A stretch of DNA of 64,000 nt from Streptomyces sp. RPT161 (GTDB lineage Bacteria; Actinomycetota; Actinomycetes; Streptomycetales; Streptomycetaceae). Of this stretch, positions 8,992 through 16,768 are shown piece by piece. The notes under the pieces were generated by a model. It did no database searches, was not told where the DNA came from, and saw only the letters and a program-made list of their open reading frames with translations. Positions within the stretch are counted from its first letter, which is position 1; every line of letters begins with the position of its first letter. The translations under genes and the position numbers were made by a program. The DNA lies in assembly GCF_027533845.1 (NCBI RefSeq), contig NZ_JAPZVN010000004.1, positions 124,001 to 188,000 on the forward strand, read 5' to 3'.

Positions 8992-9215
8992 GTGTGATCA
9001 CATCCCACCCGATGAGCCGGGGTGTCCGGCGGTAACACCGCCATCCAGCCACCCGAGCGCCCTAAAAAGCCCGAAAAAACGTGCACGGCCTGGCACGACG
9101 CAGTGCGGAAGACCCTTCCCAACGCTTAGGTTTCTGCCACGATGCCGAGTGGGCGGGACTGAACTGCCGACGTCTCGTCCGTCCCGGCACACCTAGGACC
9201 AGTGGGAGAGTCACG

Positions 9216-9740
9216 GTGTACTTCGCCGCACTGCTCGCGCGCACCGAGGACGGGTGGGAAGCGAGCGATACGGAGCTTGACGATGTGGAAGCCCTCGCCG
9301 ATCTAGCGGACCTCGCCCGCGAGGCCGCGATCGACGAGGACACAGTGCTCGTCTTTATCGAGCAGGAAGACGCGTGGTTCGGCATCGTCCGGGTGGACGG
9401 CGAGGACGACCCGCGGATCTTCGTATCGGACGCGTCCGCCGCGTCCCGCAGTTCGTACGGGGCCATGCTCACGGACGAGCTGCTGGGGCGCGACGCGGAC
9501 GAGGTGGATGAGCTCGACGCCCTCGACCTGGACGGCACCGAGGACGGCGAGGACGAGGAGACGGAGGACGAGGAGGCCGCCGACGAGACCAATCCGGTCC
9601 CGGCCGGCCCGCTGGGCGACACCAAGCTGCTGTCCGACCTCGGCGTCAGCGAGAAGGAGTTGTTGGCCCTCAGTGATGACGCGCTCGGCGAGATCGCCGA
9701 CGCGCTCGGGTGCTCCGAGGTGCTGGAGGCCGTCCGCTGA
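9216..9740 (+). CDS. tRNA adenosine deaminase-associated protein
   Basis: A 174-residue acidic protein with a strongly acidic middle (runs of Asp/Glu around residues 95-125) and a conserved start YFAALLARTEDGW. This family is encoded immediately before tadA in most Streptomyces and is named for that; its biochemical job is not known to me. Start is GTG at 9216 with GGGAGAG upstream. The gene overlaps or abuts tadA, indicating co-translation. A role helping the deaminase or its tRNA substrate is inference from position only. Confidence 0.85.
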   Translation: MYFAALLARTEDGWEASDTELDDVEALADLADLAREAAIDEDTVLVFIEQEDAWFGIVRVDGEDDPRIFVSDASAASRSSYGAMLTDELLGRDADEVDELDALDLDGTEDGEDEETEDEEAADETNPVPAGPLGDTKLLSDLGVSEKELLALSDDALGEIADALGCSEVLEAVR

Positions 9741-10306
9741 GCACCGAACCACCGGCACGGCCCGGTCCCCACGGCGATCCGCTACGGGGGCCGTGGGCCG
9801 CGTCCATGCGGCTCGCCCTGGACGAGGCCGCGCTTGCCCCTCGCACCGGCGACGTGCCGGTGGGCGCCGTGGTCCTCGCACCGGACGGCAGCGTCATCGG
9901 CCGGGGGCACAACGAACGCGAGGCCTGCGGCGACCCGACCGCGCACGCGGAGGTCCTGGCGATCCGCGAGGCCGCGCGGGCGGTCGGCGAGTGGCGGCTG
10001 TCCGGCTGCACACTCGTGGTCACACTGGAGCCCTGCACCATGTGCGCGGGCGCCATCGTGCTGTCCCGGCTCGACCGGGTGGTGTACGGGGCGCGGGACG
10101 AGAAGGCCGGTGCGGTGGGCTCCCTCTGGGACGTCGTGCGTGACCGCCGGCTCAACCACCGCCCCGAGGTGATCTCCGGAGTGCTGCCCGAGGAGTGCGG
10201 CAGGCTGCTCACCGACTTCTTCCGCGGCGACCCGGACCCCCGCTCCGGATCCGCCGAGGGGGCCGGAGAAGGAACCGATTTCAGCGCACGGCCCAGCGTC
10301 CGCTAA
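9710..10306 (+). CDS. tadA: tRNA-specific adenosine deaminase
   Basis: Converts the wobble adenosine of tRNA-Arg(ACG) to inosine. Zinc and catalytic motifs are intact: TAHAE (His ligand and catalytic Glu) and PCTMCAGA (two Cys ligands), followed by the conserved VYGARDEKAG. The catalytic core begins near MRLALDEAA at 9806. The true start is unclear: the GTG at 9710 would overlap the previous gene by 31 bases, while the ATG at 9806 has no evident ribosome-binding site; the upstream PLRGPWAAS segment resembles homologues, favouring an upstream start. The C-terminus has a short variable tail. Its substrate tRNA-Arg(ACG) is also in this window at 29.3 kb. Confidence 0.93.
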   Translation: MLRGAGGRPLSTEPPARPGPHGDPLRGPWAASMRLALDEAALAPRTGDVPVGAVVLAPDGSVIGRGHNEREACGDPTAHAEVLAIREAARAVGEWRLSGCTLVVTLEPCTMCAGAIVLSRLDRVVYGARDEKAGAVGSLWDVVRDRRLNHRPEVISGVLPEECGRLLTDFFRGDPDPRSGSAEGAGEGTDFSARPSVR

Positions 10307-10316
10307 GCTCTCTCTC

Positions 10317-10406
10317 GGTAGCGTGTCCGAGCGGCCTAAGGAGCACGCCTCGAAAGCGTGTGAGGGGGCAACTCCTCCGTGGGTTCAAATCCCACCGCTA
10401 CCGCCA
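10317..10406 (+). tRNA. tRNA-Ser (anticodon CGA), CCA encoded
   Basis: Acceptor GGTAGCG pairs with CGCTACC; the anticodon loop is CTCGAAA, the variable arm is long, and the T-loop is GTTCAAATC. The 3' CCA is encoded. It starts 10 bases after the tadA stop codon and may be read from the same transcript. Confidence 0.96.
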
Positions 10407-10409
10407 GCA

Positions 10410-10449
10410 CCCCCTCTGGGACGTGGAGACACGTGCCAGAGGGGGTTTT
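10410..10449 (+). terminator. Strong intrinsic terminator after tRNA-Ser(CGA)
   Basis: CCCCCTCTGG pairs with CCAGAGGGGG, with an inner ACGTG/CACGT stem, followed by TTTT. It ends the tadA/tRNA unit. Confidence 0.85.
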
Positions 10450-10956
10450 GCTTGTGCGTGGACCCCGTACCCCAAGCGCCCTGTGCGCGGCGCTCACGCG
10501 CCCATGTGCGCCGCGGCCGGTACGGCGCCGCACGCCGGGAGCCCAGCCCGCGCGTACCGGCGCGCGCCGACCCGCAGGGCGCGGCGCCTGGCCTGCCGCG
10601 GCGCGAGAGCCCCAACCACGGCCGGGAGATGGGGACTTGGCCCGGTGGCGCCCCCGCCTCCGGCCCACCCAGGTGGACGGACCGGGAGGCCGGGGGCGGG
10701 GCGCACCACCGGGCAGTGACGGTCAGGGGGAGCGGCTTTGGAGGGACACGTCCGCTCCCCCTGATCGAGGGGGCCTCCGGGCTCGGCCGCGGTCAGGGTG
10801 GGCCACGGCGCGGCCCCCGTAGGGGAGGTCCCGACGACCCGCCGGGTTCCTGCCAGACCCGACGGGTTCACAAACAATTCTGATCAGTTCTGGTCGTCTT
10901 CGCGCTCGACAAAGGGCCTGGATCCAGGGGACCTTGGACCATAAAAGTGCGCTAAA
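10450..10956. other. Intergenic region without a recognisable gene
   Basis: About 500 bases of very GC-rich sequence between the tRNA terminator and the promoter of the next small gene. Several frames are open because of base composition, but none has a convincing start, ribosome-binding site or protein-like composition. Confidence 0.6.
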
Positions 10957-10986
10957 TGACAGGCTCGGACACTGGGTGGCTAGACT
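10957..10986 (+). promoter_or_regulatory. HrdB-type promoter for the small membrane protein gene
   Basis: TGACAG and TAGACT are separated by 18 bases, a reasonable match to the principal Streptomyces sigma factor; it lies about 65 bases before the ATG at 11053. Confidence 0.5.
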
Positions 10987-11052
10987 CTCGCCACTGCGCG
11001 GTGTGGCGAAACCGTGGTCCGGCGCGCCACGGCTGAGGAGGCAGAGCAGGGA

Positions 11053-11217
11053 ATGGCACAGGCGAAGAAGATAGCGATGTACCTCCTCATCGTCTTCGTG
11101 TTGTACACGATCATCACCTCCCCTGCGCGCGCCGCCCAACTGGTCCAGGTAGGGTTCGAGGGCATTTCAACCGCTGCCAAGGGCGTCGGCAAGTTCATGA
11201 CGTCGCTCGTCAACTGA
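11053..11217 (+). CDS. Small single-pass membrane protein
   Basis: A 54-residue protein: short basic N-terminus (MAQAKK), one hydrophobic segment (residues 7-22, IAMYLLIVFVLYTIIT), then an amphipathic tail. The hydrophobic region lacks a clear cleavage site, so it is probably an anchor. ATG at 11053 follows a CAGGGA ribosome-binding site. I recall such a protein being conserved near sigF in Streptomyces, but its function is unknown to me. Confidence 0.7.
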   Translation: MAQAKKIAMYLLIVFVLYTIITSPARAAQLVQVGFEGISTAAKGVGKFMTSLVN

Positions 11218-11344
11218 GAACGCGGCCAGTGGCAAGGCCTGATCGTCGGAGCGAAACGGTTCCTCGCGCCGACCGGACCGCTACCGCTCCGCGCCGACCA
11301 GCGCCTGACGGCAGGCTGTCGGCACGGCCCCAGAGGAGCGCCAC

Positions 11345-11638
11345 ATGATCCGTCACCTGGTCCTGTTCAAGCTCAACGATGGCGTCGACCGCGACGACCC
11401 CCGCGTGGTGGAGGGCGTGCGGGCCTTCGAGCGGCTCGGCGCGCAGATTCCCGAGCTGGCCTCGTGGGAGTGCGCCTGGAACATCACGGACCGGCCCGTC
11501 GCCTACGACTACGCGATCAACTGCTCCGTCGCCGACCGCGACGCACTGGTCCGCTATCTGGAGCATCCCGCCCACCAGGCGGGTGTCGCGATCTGGCAGG
11601 AAATCTCCACCTGGGTGATCGCGGACTACGAAATCTGA
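11345..11638 (+). CDS. Dabb (stress-responsive A/B barrel) family protein
   Basis: A 97-residue protein beginning MIRHLVLFKL, the typical first strand of the dimeric alpha/beta barrel family, with a later conserved His (EHPAHQ) and a C-terminal strand VIADYEI. Members are small dimers linked to stress or to polyketide cyclisation; the substrate here is unknown. GAGGAG lies upstream of the ATG. It is monocistronic, with its own terminator, upstream of sigF. Confidence 0.88.
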   Translation: MIRHLVLFKLNDGVDRDDPRVVEGVRAFERLGAQIPELASWECAWNITDRPVAYDYAINCSVADRDALVRYLEHPAHQAGVAIWQEISTWVIADYEI

Positions 11639-11661
11639 CAGAACGCCATAGTTTTCCGAAC

Positions 11662-11694
11662 GCGCGGCCCCTGCCCTGTGGCGGGGGCCGCGCC
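11662..11694 (+). terminator. Terminator after the Dabb gene
   Basis: A 14-bp GC-rich stem (GCGCGGCCCCTGCC with one G-U pair) and 4-base loop follow the stop codon. Confidence 0.65.
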
Positions 11695-11849
11695 ATGCGT
11701 AGCACGGTTCCCGAGACGGGCTCCCGGCGGGCACATGACGGCAAGAGTCACCCAACTGCCCACCAACACGGCACTTTACGGTGCTTGCACACAGTGGACA
11801 TGTCTTGTGATGCTATGACCGCTTTTGCCGGATCAGTGACCGTCGATGG

Positions 11850-12947
11850 GTGGTGAGAGTCCTGGCCGCTCGAACCGTGCCTTCGCCATCCACGACATCC
11901 ACCGACCCCCGCGCGGCGAACTCTCGTACGGCCGCGTCCCACGCCTCGGAGCCGCCCTCCCCGCCCATGGATCCGACCGAACGACATGCGGATCCGACCG
12001 ACCCGCACCCAGATCCGACCGGTCACCATGAGCGGCAGGTCGACGCGTGCACGGAACCGTCCGCCGCACGCCCGGAACCGACCGAATCAGCGCCACCAGC
12101 AACCGACACCGCCTCACCCGACGCCCCGTCGCCCGACGCCCCGCCACATGGCACCCCGCAGGCCGGCCGTCCTCCCCGCAACAGCCGGGCCGCTGACGCG
12201 CGGGCCCTGACGCAGGTGCTGTTCGAGGAGCTGTCCAAGCTGGAGCCGGGCACCCCCGAGCACGCCCGGGTGCGGGCCGCGCTGATCGAGATCAACCTGC
12301 CGCTGGTGCGCTACGCGGCGGCCCGGTTCCGCAGCCGCAACGAGCCGATGGAGGACGTGGTCCAGGTCGGCACGATCGGGCTGATCAACGCGATCGACCG
12401 GTTCGACCCGGAGCGCGGGGTGCAGTTCCCGACCTTCGCGATGCCCACCGTGGTCGGCGAGATCAAACGTTATTTCAGGGACAACGTCCGCACCGTCCAC
12501 GTACCGCGCCGACTGCACGAGCTGTGGGTGCAGGTCAGCGGCGCCATCGAGGACCTGACGGTGCTGCACGGGCGGTCGCCCACCACCGCCGAGATCGCCG
12601 AGCGCCTAGGGCTGTCCGAGGAGGAGGTGCTGGCCTGCCTGGAGGCCGGTCGGGCCTACCACGCGACGTCGCTGGAGGCGGCGCAGGAGGGCGACGGCGC
12701 CCCCGGGCTGCTGGACCGGCTCGGCTACGAGGACCCCGAGCTGGCCGGTGTGGAGCACCGGGAGCTGGTCCGGCACCTGCTGGTGCAGCTGCCGGAACGC
12801 GAGCGCCGCATTCTGCTGCTGCGCTATTTCGGGAATCTGACCCAGTCACAGATCAGTGCGGAGCTCGGCGTCTCCCAGATGCATGTGTCGCGGCTACTCT
12901 CGCGCAGCTTCGCTCGATTGCGATCCGCAAATCAGCTCGAAGCGTAG
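11850..12947 (+). CDS. sigF: Sporulation sigma factor SigF (SigB/F/G family)
   Basis: A sigma factor of the stress/sporulation group; in Streptomyces SigF acts late in spores and is needed for normal spore walls and pigment. From about residue 115 there is a full sigma core: region 2 ([18 protein letters not shown], then the -10 recognition helix around [19 protein letters not shown]), region 3, and region 4 with the DNA-binding [18 protein letters not shown]. The first ~115 residues are a low-complexity Pro/Thr/Asp/Ala tail with repeated DPT units, reflected in three copies of GATCCGACCG in the DNA. The start is uncertain: GTG at 11850 is the earliest; ATG at 11967 is possible. It is directly upstream of the paralogue sigN. 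No anti-sigma gene is adjacent; two RsbW-like ATPases lie 32-40 kb away. Confidence 0.93.
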   Translation: MVRVLAARTVPSPSTTSTDPRAANSRTAASHASEPPSPPMDPTERHADPTDPHPDPTGHHERQVDACTEPSAARPEPTESAPPATDTASPDAPSPDAPPHGTPQAGRPPRNSRAADARALTQVLFEELSKLEPGTPEHARVRAALIEINLPLVRYAAARFRSRNEPMEDVVQVGTIGLINAIDRFDPERGVQFPTFAMPTVVGEIKRYFRDNVRTVHVPRRLHELWVQVSGAIEDLTVLHGRSPTTAEIAERLGLSEEEVLACLEAGRAYHATSLEAAQEGDGAPGLLDRLGYEDPELAGVEHRELVRHLLVQLPERERRILLLRYFGNLTQSQISAELGVSQMHVSRLLSRSFARLRSANQLEA

Positions 12948-13031
12948 CTGACGAGGGCTAAGGTCACCTGACAAATAAGTCGACATGACGCTACAGCGTG
13001 TTGCCGACATGTGACATTCTGCTTGAACCGC

Positions 13032-13057
13032 GTTTGTCGCGGCTCGGCCTCCGGTAT
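13032..13057 (+). promoter_or_regulatory. SigB/F-type promoter upstream of sigN
   Basis: GTTT, 16 bases, CGGTAT closely matches the GTTT-N14-16-GGGTAT class read by SigB/F-family sigma factors. It lies 54 bases before the sigN ATG and suggests control by SigN itself, SigF or another family member. Confidence 0.6.
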
Positions 13058-13110
13058 GCAGGTGGAGGAAACCGTTGCTCGCGACCCGTCCGCGACCTCA
13101 AGGGGGTGGC

Positions 13111-13983
13111 ATGTCCGTAGAAGTGGGCAGTCCGAAGGTGCTGGAAGCCGAGGCGCCGTTCGACGCCGACAATGCGGCGCCGCTCAGCGCCGAAGCGGTG
13201 CTCGGCGCCGACACCGGCGAAGCCATCAACACGCGCACGCTGTCCCGCTCCCTGTTCCTGCGGCTCGCCGAACTGCCGCCGGACAGCCGGGAGCGCGGCT
13301 ACGTACGCGACACGCTGATCGAGCTCAACCTCCCCCTGGTCCGGTACGCGTCCGCGCGCTTTCGCAGCCGCAACGAACCGATGGAGGACATCGTCCAGGT
13401 CGGAACGATCGGTCTGATCAAGGCGATTGACCGTTTCGACTGCAACCGCGGAGTCGAGTTCCCGACGTTCGCGATGCCCACGGTGGTCGGCGAGATCAAG
13501 CGCTTCTTCCGGGACACCTCGTGGTCGGTGCGGGTGCCGCGCAGGCTCCAGGAGCTGCGGCTGGCGCTGACCAAGGCCAGCGACGAGCTGTCGCAGCGGC
13601 TGGACCGCTCCCCCACGGTCTCCGAACTCGCGGGCGCCCTTGGGGTGTCGGAGGAGGACGTGGTCGACGGACTGGCGGTCGGCAACGCCTACACGGCGTC
13701 CTCGCTGGACTCCCCGCCGCCCGAGGAGGACGGCGGCGAGGGCTCGCTGGCGGACCGTCTCGGCTACGAGGACGCCGCGCTCGAAGGCGTCGAGTACCGC
13801 GAGTCGCTCAAGCCCCTGCTGGCCCAACTCCCGCCCCGCGAACGGCGGATCATCATGCTCCGGTTCTTCGCCAACATGACGCAGTCGCAGATCGGCGAGG
13901 AGGTCGGCATCTCCCAGATGCACGTATCCCGCCTGCTGACAAGGACGTTGGCACAGCTGCGGGACGGACTGACGGCCGAGTAG
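13111..13983 (+). CDS. sigN: Sigma factor SigN (SigB/F/G family)
   Basis: A 290-residue sigma factor paralogous to the upstream SigF: region 2 ([18 protein letters not shown]) and [19 protein letters not shown] are almost the same, and region 4 ends [17 protein letters not shown]. It lacks SigF's long low-complexity tail. In S. coelicolor the sigma gene next to sigF is sigN, active in the subapical stem below the spore chain and needed for nepA expression; a nepA homologue is at 41 kb here. The ATG at 13111 has a strong AGGGGGTGG site. A SigB/F-type promoter lies upstream. The name rests on position and similarity and could not be checked by tree. Confidence 0.88.
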   Translation: MSVEVGSPKVLEAEAPFDADNAAPLSAEAVLGADTGEAINTRTLSRSLFLRLAELPPDSRERGYVRDTLIELNLPLVRYASARFRSRNEPMEDIVQVGTIGLIKAIDRFDCNRGVEFPTFAMPTVVGEIKRFFRDTSWSVRVPRRLQELRLALTKASDELSQRLDRSPTVSELAGALGVSEEDVVDGLAVGNAYTASSLDSPPPEEDGGEGSLADRLGYEDAALEGVEYRESLKPLLAQLPPRERRIIMLRFFANMTQSQIGEEVGISQMHVSRLLTRTLAQLRDGLTAE

Positions 13984-14027
13984 TCGCGGTCTAGGCGTAT
14001 CTGACGATGCGTCAGTACACTGGCGTG

Positions 14028-14798
14028 ATGCTTCGGACAGCCGACCGCCGGGGAAAGCGGAGGCGGAACCCAAGGGGTTCCGCGCATCGAAGGCCGGGAG
14101 CGGGCAGCGGACGGGTCCTCCTGGCCGCCTCGGCGGTCGTGCTCTGTCTGGCGGCGCTGGCGCTGCTGACCTGGGGCACGGGCGGTACGGGTGGCGGCGG
14201 CCGTCTGGCGGTGGGCTCGGCGGGCTCCTCCGCCGATCCGGCCCACGCCGTACCCCCCGACGGCAAGGTCACCCTCGTCCCGCTGGACGGCACATCCGGC
14301 TCGGCGACGCCGCCTACGGGCACCGTGGCGGCCGGTTCCACCGCACCCCGTACGAGCGAAGGCGCCTCGCGTCCGGTGGTCACCGCGCCGAGCGGCAGCG
14401 CCCGGAGCGGGCCGTGGACCAGTCCCCAGGCCCCCACGTCCCCGGCACCGACCACACCGGGCTCACCCAGCACACCCAGCGCCCCCGGAAGCCGTCCCGC
14501 GCACCTGGTGGTCGGCGGGCTGCGGCAGGCGGCGGCCGGACAGCGGTGGTGCCAGGAGGTGACCGTGGACCTCGCCAACTCCGGCGACCTGCCCGTGACT
14601 TCGGGGTCGGTGACGTTCGCCACCCATGTCATCGGCCTGCTGGGCGTCGACTGGGCGACCATCGACACCACCGAGAAGGTGCCGGTTCCGATCGCCGGAG
14701 GCCAGCGGGTGAGCAGGACCTGGGAGATCTGCGTGGACTCCTGGCGGGTCCCGTTGGGCGTGCACATCGAGACCCGGAGCGTCACGCTCCAGGCCTGA
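14028..14798 (+). CDS. Membrane-anchored extracytoplasmic protein, unknown function
   Basis: About 256 residues: very basic N-terminus (RRGKRRRNPRG), one membrane segment (LLAASAVVLCLAALALL), a long Pro/Ser/Thr/Gly-rich spacer of about 100 residues, and a compact C-terminal beta-rich domain (from about HLVVGGLRQ) with two Cys that could pair. It is probably tethered outside the cell with a wall-spanning linker. A TACACT -10-like hexamer sits eight bases before the ATG at 14028, suggesting a leaderless message; an ATG at 14007 is the alternative. I do not recognise the C-terminal domain. Confidence 0.7.
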   Translation: MLRTADRRGKRRRNPRGSAHRRPGAGSGRVLLAASAVVLCLAALALLTWGTGGTGGGGRLAVGSAGSSADPAHAVPPDGKVTLVPLDGTSGSATPPTGTVAAGSTAPRTSEGASRPVVTAPSGSARSGPWTSPQAPTSPAPTTPGSPSTPSAPGSRPAHLVVGGLRQAAAGQRWCQEVTVDLANSGDLPVTSGSVTFATHVIGLLGVDWATIDTTEKVPVPIAGGQRVSRTWEICVDSWRVPLGVHIETRSVTLQA

Positions 14799-14865
14799 GC
14801 CGATTCCGGGCGGTATCGCCGGTGTTATGCGGGATCGACCCCGCCGCGGGGGCGCCCCCCGCGGA

Positions 14866-15081
14866 TCATCCCAGGGCGAAGTAGGCGACCGCGGCGATGA
14901 CCAGCACCGCCACGACGACGCCCACCACCACACCGGTCCGGGAGCCGCCGCGCGCGCGGCCGTACGTCGTACCGGCGCCCGCGGCCGGTCGCTGGTCGAC
15001 GCCCTCGTCCACGAAGGCGCGGAACATCTGCGTGCTGCCCGCCGGGTCCGGGTTCTGGTTGGGGTTCTGGTAGTCAGCCAT
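14866..15081 (-). CDS. Small tail-anchored membrane protein
   Basis: A 71-residue protein with an Asn/Pro-rich N-terminus (MADYQNPNQNPDP), a soluble middle and one C-terminal hydrophobic segment (GVVVGVVVAVLVIAAVAYFALG), so it looks tail-anchored with its N-terminus in the cytoplasm. It is transcribed divergently from the aldo/keto reductase, with 65 bases between starts. No known domain is visible to me. Confidence 0.7.
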   Translation of the reverse strand: MADYQNPNQNPDPAGSTQMFRAFVDEGVDQRPAAGAGTTYGRARGGSRTGVVVGVVVAVLVIAAVAYFALG

Positions 15082-15146
15082 GACGCAGGACCCTAGCGAA
15101 GTCAGGAAGCGGAATACCAGAGACCCCCGCGGCGCTGTGGTTGACC

Positions 15147-16088
15147 ATGGCACGTATCGGAAGTTCTGAACTCGACGTCTTTCCGCTCGCCTTCGGCGGG
15201 AACGTCTTCGGCTGGACCGCCGACGAGAAGGAGTCCTTCGAACTACTGGACGCCTACACGGCGGCGGGCGGCAACTTCATCGACACGGCGGACGTCTACT
15301 CCGCCTGGGTACCGGGCAACTCCGGCGGCGAGTCCGAGGCCATCATCGGCCGCTGGTTCGCCGCCCGCGGCAAGAGCAAGCGGGACCAGGTGGTGGTGGC
15401 CACCAAGGTCGGCTCGCACCCGGACTTCAGGGGTCTGCGGGCCGAGAACGTCAGGAGCGCGGTCGAGGCGTCGCTGCGGCGGCTGCAGACCGACCGCATC
15501 GACCTCTACTACACGCACCGCGACGATCCGGACACCCCGGTCGAGGAGTTCCTCGGCGCCCTCGACCAGCTGGTCAAGGAGGGCAAGGTGCGGGAGATCG
15601 GCGCCTCCAACATCAGTGCGGAGCGGCTCACCGAGGCGCTGGCCGCCTCCGAGCGCGAGGGCCTGGCCAGGTATGTCGCCCTTCAGCAGCACTACAACCT
15701 GGTGGAGCGCGACGAGTACGAGGGCGCGCTGGCCGAGGTCGTCGGCGAGCACGGCCTGTCGTCGGTCCCGTACTACGCGCTGGCGTCCGGCTTCCTCACC
15801 GGTAAGTACCGGCCGGGGGCGAAGGTGGACAGCGCTCGGGCCGGGAGCGCGGGCAAGTACCTGGACAGCGAGCGCGGACAGCGCGTCCTGGTGGCCCTGG
15901 ACGAGGTGGCGGAGGCCCACGGCGCCGAGGTGGCGACGGTGGCGCTGGCCTGGCTGGCGGCACAGCCGACAGTGGTGGCGCCGATCGCCAGCGCCCGCAC
16001 CCTCGACCAGCTGCCCGCACTGCTGGCCATGGCGGATCTCACACTCTCCGCCGACGAGGTGGCGAAGCTGACCGCCGCCTCGGCCTGA
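15147..16088 (+). CDS. Aldo/keto reductase
   Basis: An NADPH-dependent oxidoreductase of the (beta/alpha)8 type. The catalytic tetrad is present: Asp and Tyr in FIDTADVYSAW, Lys in VATKVGSH and His in YYTHRDD. About 313 residues, typical length; the C-terminal cofactor-binding stretch APIASARTLDQL is intact. The substrate cannot be told from sequence. ATG at 15147 is preferred over an in-frame TTG two codons upstream. It stands alone between the small membrane protein and the MarR unit. Confidence 0.93.
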   Translation: MARIGSSELDVFPLAFGGNVFGWTADEKESFELLDAYTAAGGNFIDTADVYSAWVPGNSGGESEAIIGRWFAARGKSKRDQVVVATKVGSHPDFRGLRAENVRSAVEASLRRLQTDRIDLYYTHRDDPDTPVEEFLGALDQLVKEGKVREIGASNISAERLTEALAASEREGLARYVALQQHYNLVERDEYEGALAEVVGEHGLSSVPYYALASGFLTGKYRPGAKVDSARAGSAGKYLDSERGQRVLVALDEVAEAHGAEVATVALAWLAAQPTVVAPIASARTLDQLPALLAMADLTLSADEVAKLTAASA

Positions 16089-16199
16089 GCGAGCGGCTGA
16101 GCAGGCAGTACGTCCGATGCCGCCCGGTTCCCCTGGAGGGAGGCGGGCGGCATCTTTGCGTCATCTTTACATACCAATGGCCGAATTCATTTGCGTGTA

Positions 16200-16235
16200 G
16201 CAACTAACCGGGCTTAAGGTTGCTTCAGGCAACTA
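16200..16235. promoter_or_regulatory. Likely MarR operator
   Basis: A perfect inverted repeat GTTGC-TTCAG-GCAAC (16219-16233) is preceded by another GCAACTA half-site (16200-16206), the two GCAACTA motifs being 29 bases apart. It lies 24 bases before the marR start and is probably where that regulator represses the operon. Confidence 0.6.
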
Positions 16236-16256
16236 GTACTGACTGGGGGGTGCTCC

Positions 16257-16766
16257 ATGGTGACGCGGACACGGTGCGCGGACCTGGTACAGCACCTCAG
16301 CGCACTGACCGCGGTCAGCCGTGGGCTCGGCCGCGCGTTGCCGCCCGACTGCCCGGCCGCCTCGGTCGCGGCGCTCCGGACACTCAGCCGGTACGGCGAG
16401 ATGCGGATCAGCCGCCTGACCGAACTCCTGGACGTGGACATGTCGGTGACCAGCCGTCATGTCGCACACCTGGCGGCCCGGGGCTGGCTGGACCGCCACC
16501 CCGACCCACAAGACAAGAGATCGCGGCTGCTGCGGCTCACCCCGCTCGGCGAACAGGTCCTGCGCGTGGCGTCGGACCGGATCGCCGAGGAACTGGCCGA
16601 CTTCCTCCTGGACTGGACGGACGACGAAGTGACGCAGCTCACCGTGCTGTTGGCCCGGTTGCGCGCGAGCTTCGACGACTGCCGACCGGGCCATCGCGCG
16701 ACAGCGGCACACACAGAGGTTTCCCCCGCCACCGCCCCACAGGTGGCCGGGACGAGTAAAGGATGA
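16257..16766 (+). CDS. MarR-family transcriptional regulator
   Basis: A 169-residue winged-helix regulator. The helix-turn-helix lies around residues 45-75 (RISRLTELLDVDMSVTSRHVAHLAARGWL), and the wing contains DPQDKRSRLLRLTPLG, the classic MarR signature. Its stop codon overlaps the next gene's region (ATGA), so it is co-expressed with the transporter that follows, as is usual for regulators that sense an exported compound. The operator-like palindrome just upstream suggests autorepression. The Ala/Thr-rich tail of about 20 residues is not conserved. Confidence 0.93.
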   Translation: MVTRTRCADLVQHLSALTAVSRGLGRALPPDCPAASVAALRTLSRYGEMRISRLTELLDVDMSVTSRHVAHLAARGWLDRHPDPQDKRSRLLRLTPLGEQVLRVASDRIAEELADFLLDWTDDEVTQLTVLLARLRASFDDCRPGHRATAAHTEVSPATAPQVAGTSKG

Positions 16767-16768
16767 CG

